Shown here piece after piece: positions 6,822 through 8,192 of a stretch of DNA of 8,192 nucleotides. Numbering within the stretch: the first letter of the stretch is position 1; the number at the start of each line of letters is the position of its first letter. Below the pieces are notes generated by a model, which saw nothing but the letters and a program-made list of their open reading frames with translations, ran no database searches and was not told the origin of the DNA. Origin of the DNA: Spirochaeta sp. (GTDB taxonomy: Bacteria; Spirochaetota; Spirochaetia; DSM-27196; Alkalispirochaetaceae); contig SKHA01000003.1 of the NCBI GenBank assembly GCA_007117185.1, positions 1 to 8,192 on the forward strand, in the 5' to 3' direction. Position numbers and translations under genes: made by a program.

Positions 6822-8078
6822 ATGGATCTGAATACCTATTTCGACGTGATTCGAGAGGATGTAACAACGCGGTTTCTGCGGTACGTCCGTATACATACAA
6901 CCAGCGACCGCCACAGCACCCACGCGCCCTCCACGGAACGGCAGTTCGATCTGGCCCGGGTCCTGCAGCAGGAGTTGCTTGATCTGGGTATCCCGGAGGT
7001 TGAGCTGACGGAGCACTGTTACGTGCTGGCGCGGCTGCCGGCGACGCCCGGCGTGGAGGCGGAGCCGGTGGCCCTTCTTGCACACATGGATACCGCACCG
7101 GATCTATCCGGGGAGTCGGTGAACCCACAGCTCCACCAAAACTACGACGGATCGGTGATCGATCTGGGTCACGGCTACTCCCTCGACCCCAGGGACTATC
7201 CCGCGCTGCGGGACTACCTCGGTGAGACGATAATCACCACCGACGGATCAACGCTTCTTGGCGCGGACGACAAAGCGGGGGTCGCCGAGATCATGGGCGC
7301 GCTCCGTTTCCTGGTGGACCATCCGGAGTTTTCTCACGGCGAGATCGAGGTGGTCTTTACCCCGGATGAAGAGATCGGCCGGGGAGTGGACAAGCTGCCC
7401 ATGGAGTGGTTTCACAGCAAATTCGGCTTTACCCTTGATGGCAGTCGCGAGGGTAGCATCGAAGCAGAATGCTTCAGCGCGTGGTCCGCCCGTGTCACCA
7501 TTGAAGGCTATGTGATCCACCCGGGGAGCGCGAAGAATCGTCTGGTAAACGCGGTCTCTCTGGCGGGGAAATTCCTTAGTGCTCTCCCTGGCGCGGAGAC
7601 TCCCGAGGCCACGGATGGACGGGATGGATTCTACTGCCCCGTCGAAGTTCGTGGTGACTACGGGCAGGCGGTGATCGACCTGATCATCCGCGACTTCGAC
7701 CGGAATGAGGTTCAGCGACGTATTGGTGTCCTGGAGCAGATCGCCCGAAGTCTGGAGGCGGCGTACCCGCGGGCCCGAATCGAGGTCACCTCGCAGCAAC
7801 AGTATTTGAACATGTTCGACCGCATCTCTGAGCACCCCTTTCTGATCGAACTGCTGCAGGCGGCGGTCCGTGCCACAGGTCTGGAACCGGTGATGGAACC
7901 GATCCGCGGGGGCACCGACGGAGCGCGCCTCACCGAGATGGGCCTGCCCACGCCAAACCTCTTCGCCGGGGGCCACAATTTCCACGGCCGCTTCGAATGG
8001 ATAGCTGTCCCAGCCCTCGTCCGCGCCACCGCCACAATCCTGAATCTGGTAAAACTCTGGGTCGAAAAGGGGCAGTAA
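6822..8078 (+). CDS. pepT: Peptidase T (tripeptide aminopeptidase), M20 family
   Basis: Peptidase T is a cytoplasmic dizinc aminopeptidase that removes the N-terminal residue from tripeptides. The 418-residue protein is collinear with the E. coli enzyme (408) over its whole length, with about nine extra residues at the N-terminus. Visible motifs are AHMDTAPD (His88, Asp90), TTDGSTLLGADDKAG (139-153, bridging Asp149), FTPDEE (179-184, catalytic Glu183 and metal-ligand Glu184), FTLDG (Asp206), VIHPGSAKN (231-239) in the lid/dimerisation domain, IIRDFDR (288-294), IRGGTDGA (361-368) and GGHNFHG (His388). The complete metal set indicates an active enzyme. The start is ATG 6822, the first family-like methionine; the frame is open far upstream only as antisense of the neighbouring gene. 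No Shine-Dalgarno is present (the bases before it are TGTCGGG). It is transcribed divergently from the PF09924 gene. No terminator is recognised after the stop. Confidence 0.95.
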   Translation: MDLNTYFDVIREDVTTRFLRYVRIHTTSDRHSTHAPSTERQFDLARVLQQELLDLGIPEVELTEHCYVLARLPATPGVEAEPVALLAHMDTAPDLSGESVNPQLHQNYDGSVIDLGHGYSLDPRDYPALRDYLGETIITTDGSTLLGADDKAGVAEIMGALRFLVDHPEFSHGEIEVVFTPDEEIGRGVDKLPMEWFHSKFGFTLDGSREGSIEAECFSAWSARVTIEGYVIHPGSAKNRLVNAVSLAGKFLSALPGAETPEATDGRDGFYCPVEVRGDYGQAVIDLIIRDFDRNEVQRRIGVLEQIARSLEAAYPRARIEVTSQQQYLNMFDRISEHPFLIELLQAAVRATGLEPVMEPIRGGTDGARLTEMGLPTPNLFAGGHNFHGRFEWIAVPALVRATATILNLVKLWVEKGQ

Positions 8079-8128
8079 TCACCAGCCTGTTGAAGAAGCC
8101 ACAGCATCACCCGGGACAGTAATAAGAT

Positions 8129-8192
8129 AGGAGGCTATCGGGCTGTTTGCAGCGATTCATCGCCGCAGCATGCCCGTTCTGCCGCTCATCGA
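8129..8192 (+). CDS. Possible start of a small zinc-ribbon protein, truncated by the window edge
   Basis: A consensus-like AGGAGG at 8129-8134 precedes an open frame beginning at TTG 8147 (spacing 12, rather long) that reads LQRFIAAACPFCRSS before the window ends. RFIAxAxCPxC resembles the start of the small YheV/DUF2387 metal-binding proteins, and CPFC could be half of a zinc ribbon. Only 15 codons are visible, the start codon is non-ATG, and an alternative frame has an ATG at 8170. This is a tentative pointer, not a secure gene. Confidence 0.22.

Noticed and set aside
6768..7085. 106-codon N-terminal extension in frame with the PF09924 gene
   Set aside because: It runs antisense through the start of pepT and does not look like the family. 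The family match begins just after the ATG at 6767.
8157..8192. Possible end of a minus-strand gene entering from the right (stop at 8157-8159)
   Set aside because: Only about 11 codons are visible and they carry no recognisable motif. It cannot be told apart from chance.

Overview
The window is dense, GC-rich bacterial chromosome. There are no RNA genes, insertion sequences, CRISPR arrays or phage remnants, and no gene-free stretch over 300 bases. It holds two unrelated blocks that converge near 2.2 kb, plus a divergent gene on the right. The taxonomic signal is modest. The ribE-ribBA-ribH order with a fused RibBA, a PF09924 (DUF2156) protein, peptidase T and a GlnE-like protein carrying ACT domains would fit a GC-rich free-living spirochaete (Spirochaeta/Alkalispirochaeta type). 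That assignment is inference from gene content, not from a search.

Bases 1-2226 (+ strand) are the end of a riboflavin operon: the C-terminal part of ribE (riboflavin synthase), the bifunctional ribBA (DHBP synthase plus GTP cyclohydrolase II) and ribH (lumazine synthase). They are tightly packed, with purine-rich Shine-Dalgarno sequences before ribBA and ribH and a 4-base ATGA overlap between those two. Together they supply both precursor branches and the last two steps of riboflavin synthesis. Only ribD is missing from the classic set, and it probably lies upstream of the window.

Bases 2204-6767 (- strand) form a two-gene unit. A 305-residue PF09924 GNAT-fold protein is transcribed first. 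Its end overlaps by 14 bases the GTG start of a 1219-residue protein with two ACT domains followed by two GlnE-type nucleotidyltransferase repeats. The 3' end of this gene overlaps the 3' end of ribH by 23 bases, tail to tail, with no recognisable terminator.

Bases 6768-6821 are a 54-base divergent control region. It appears to hold two interleaved sigma70-like promoters facing opposite ways. In each, the -10 box sits only six bases from the start codon and no Shine-Dalgarno is present, which suggests leaderless mRNAs for both flanking genes. Rightward from it runs pepT (6822-8078), a complete peptidase T. The last ~110 bases have no clear gene, but a Shine-Dalgarno-like AGGAGG precedes a short open frame reading like the start of a small zinc-ribbon protein.

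Most of the window is housekeeping. The parts that deserve attention are the ACT-ACT-GlnE fusion, with an Asp-to-Glu change in its first catalytic motif, and the compact divergent promoter region.
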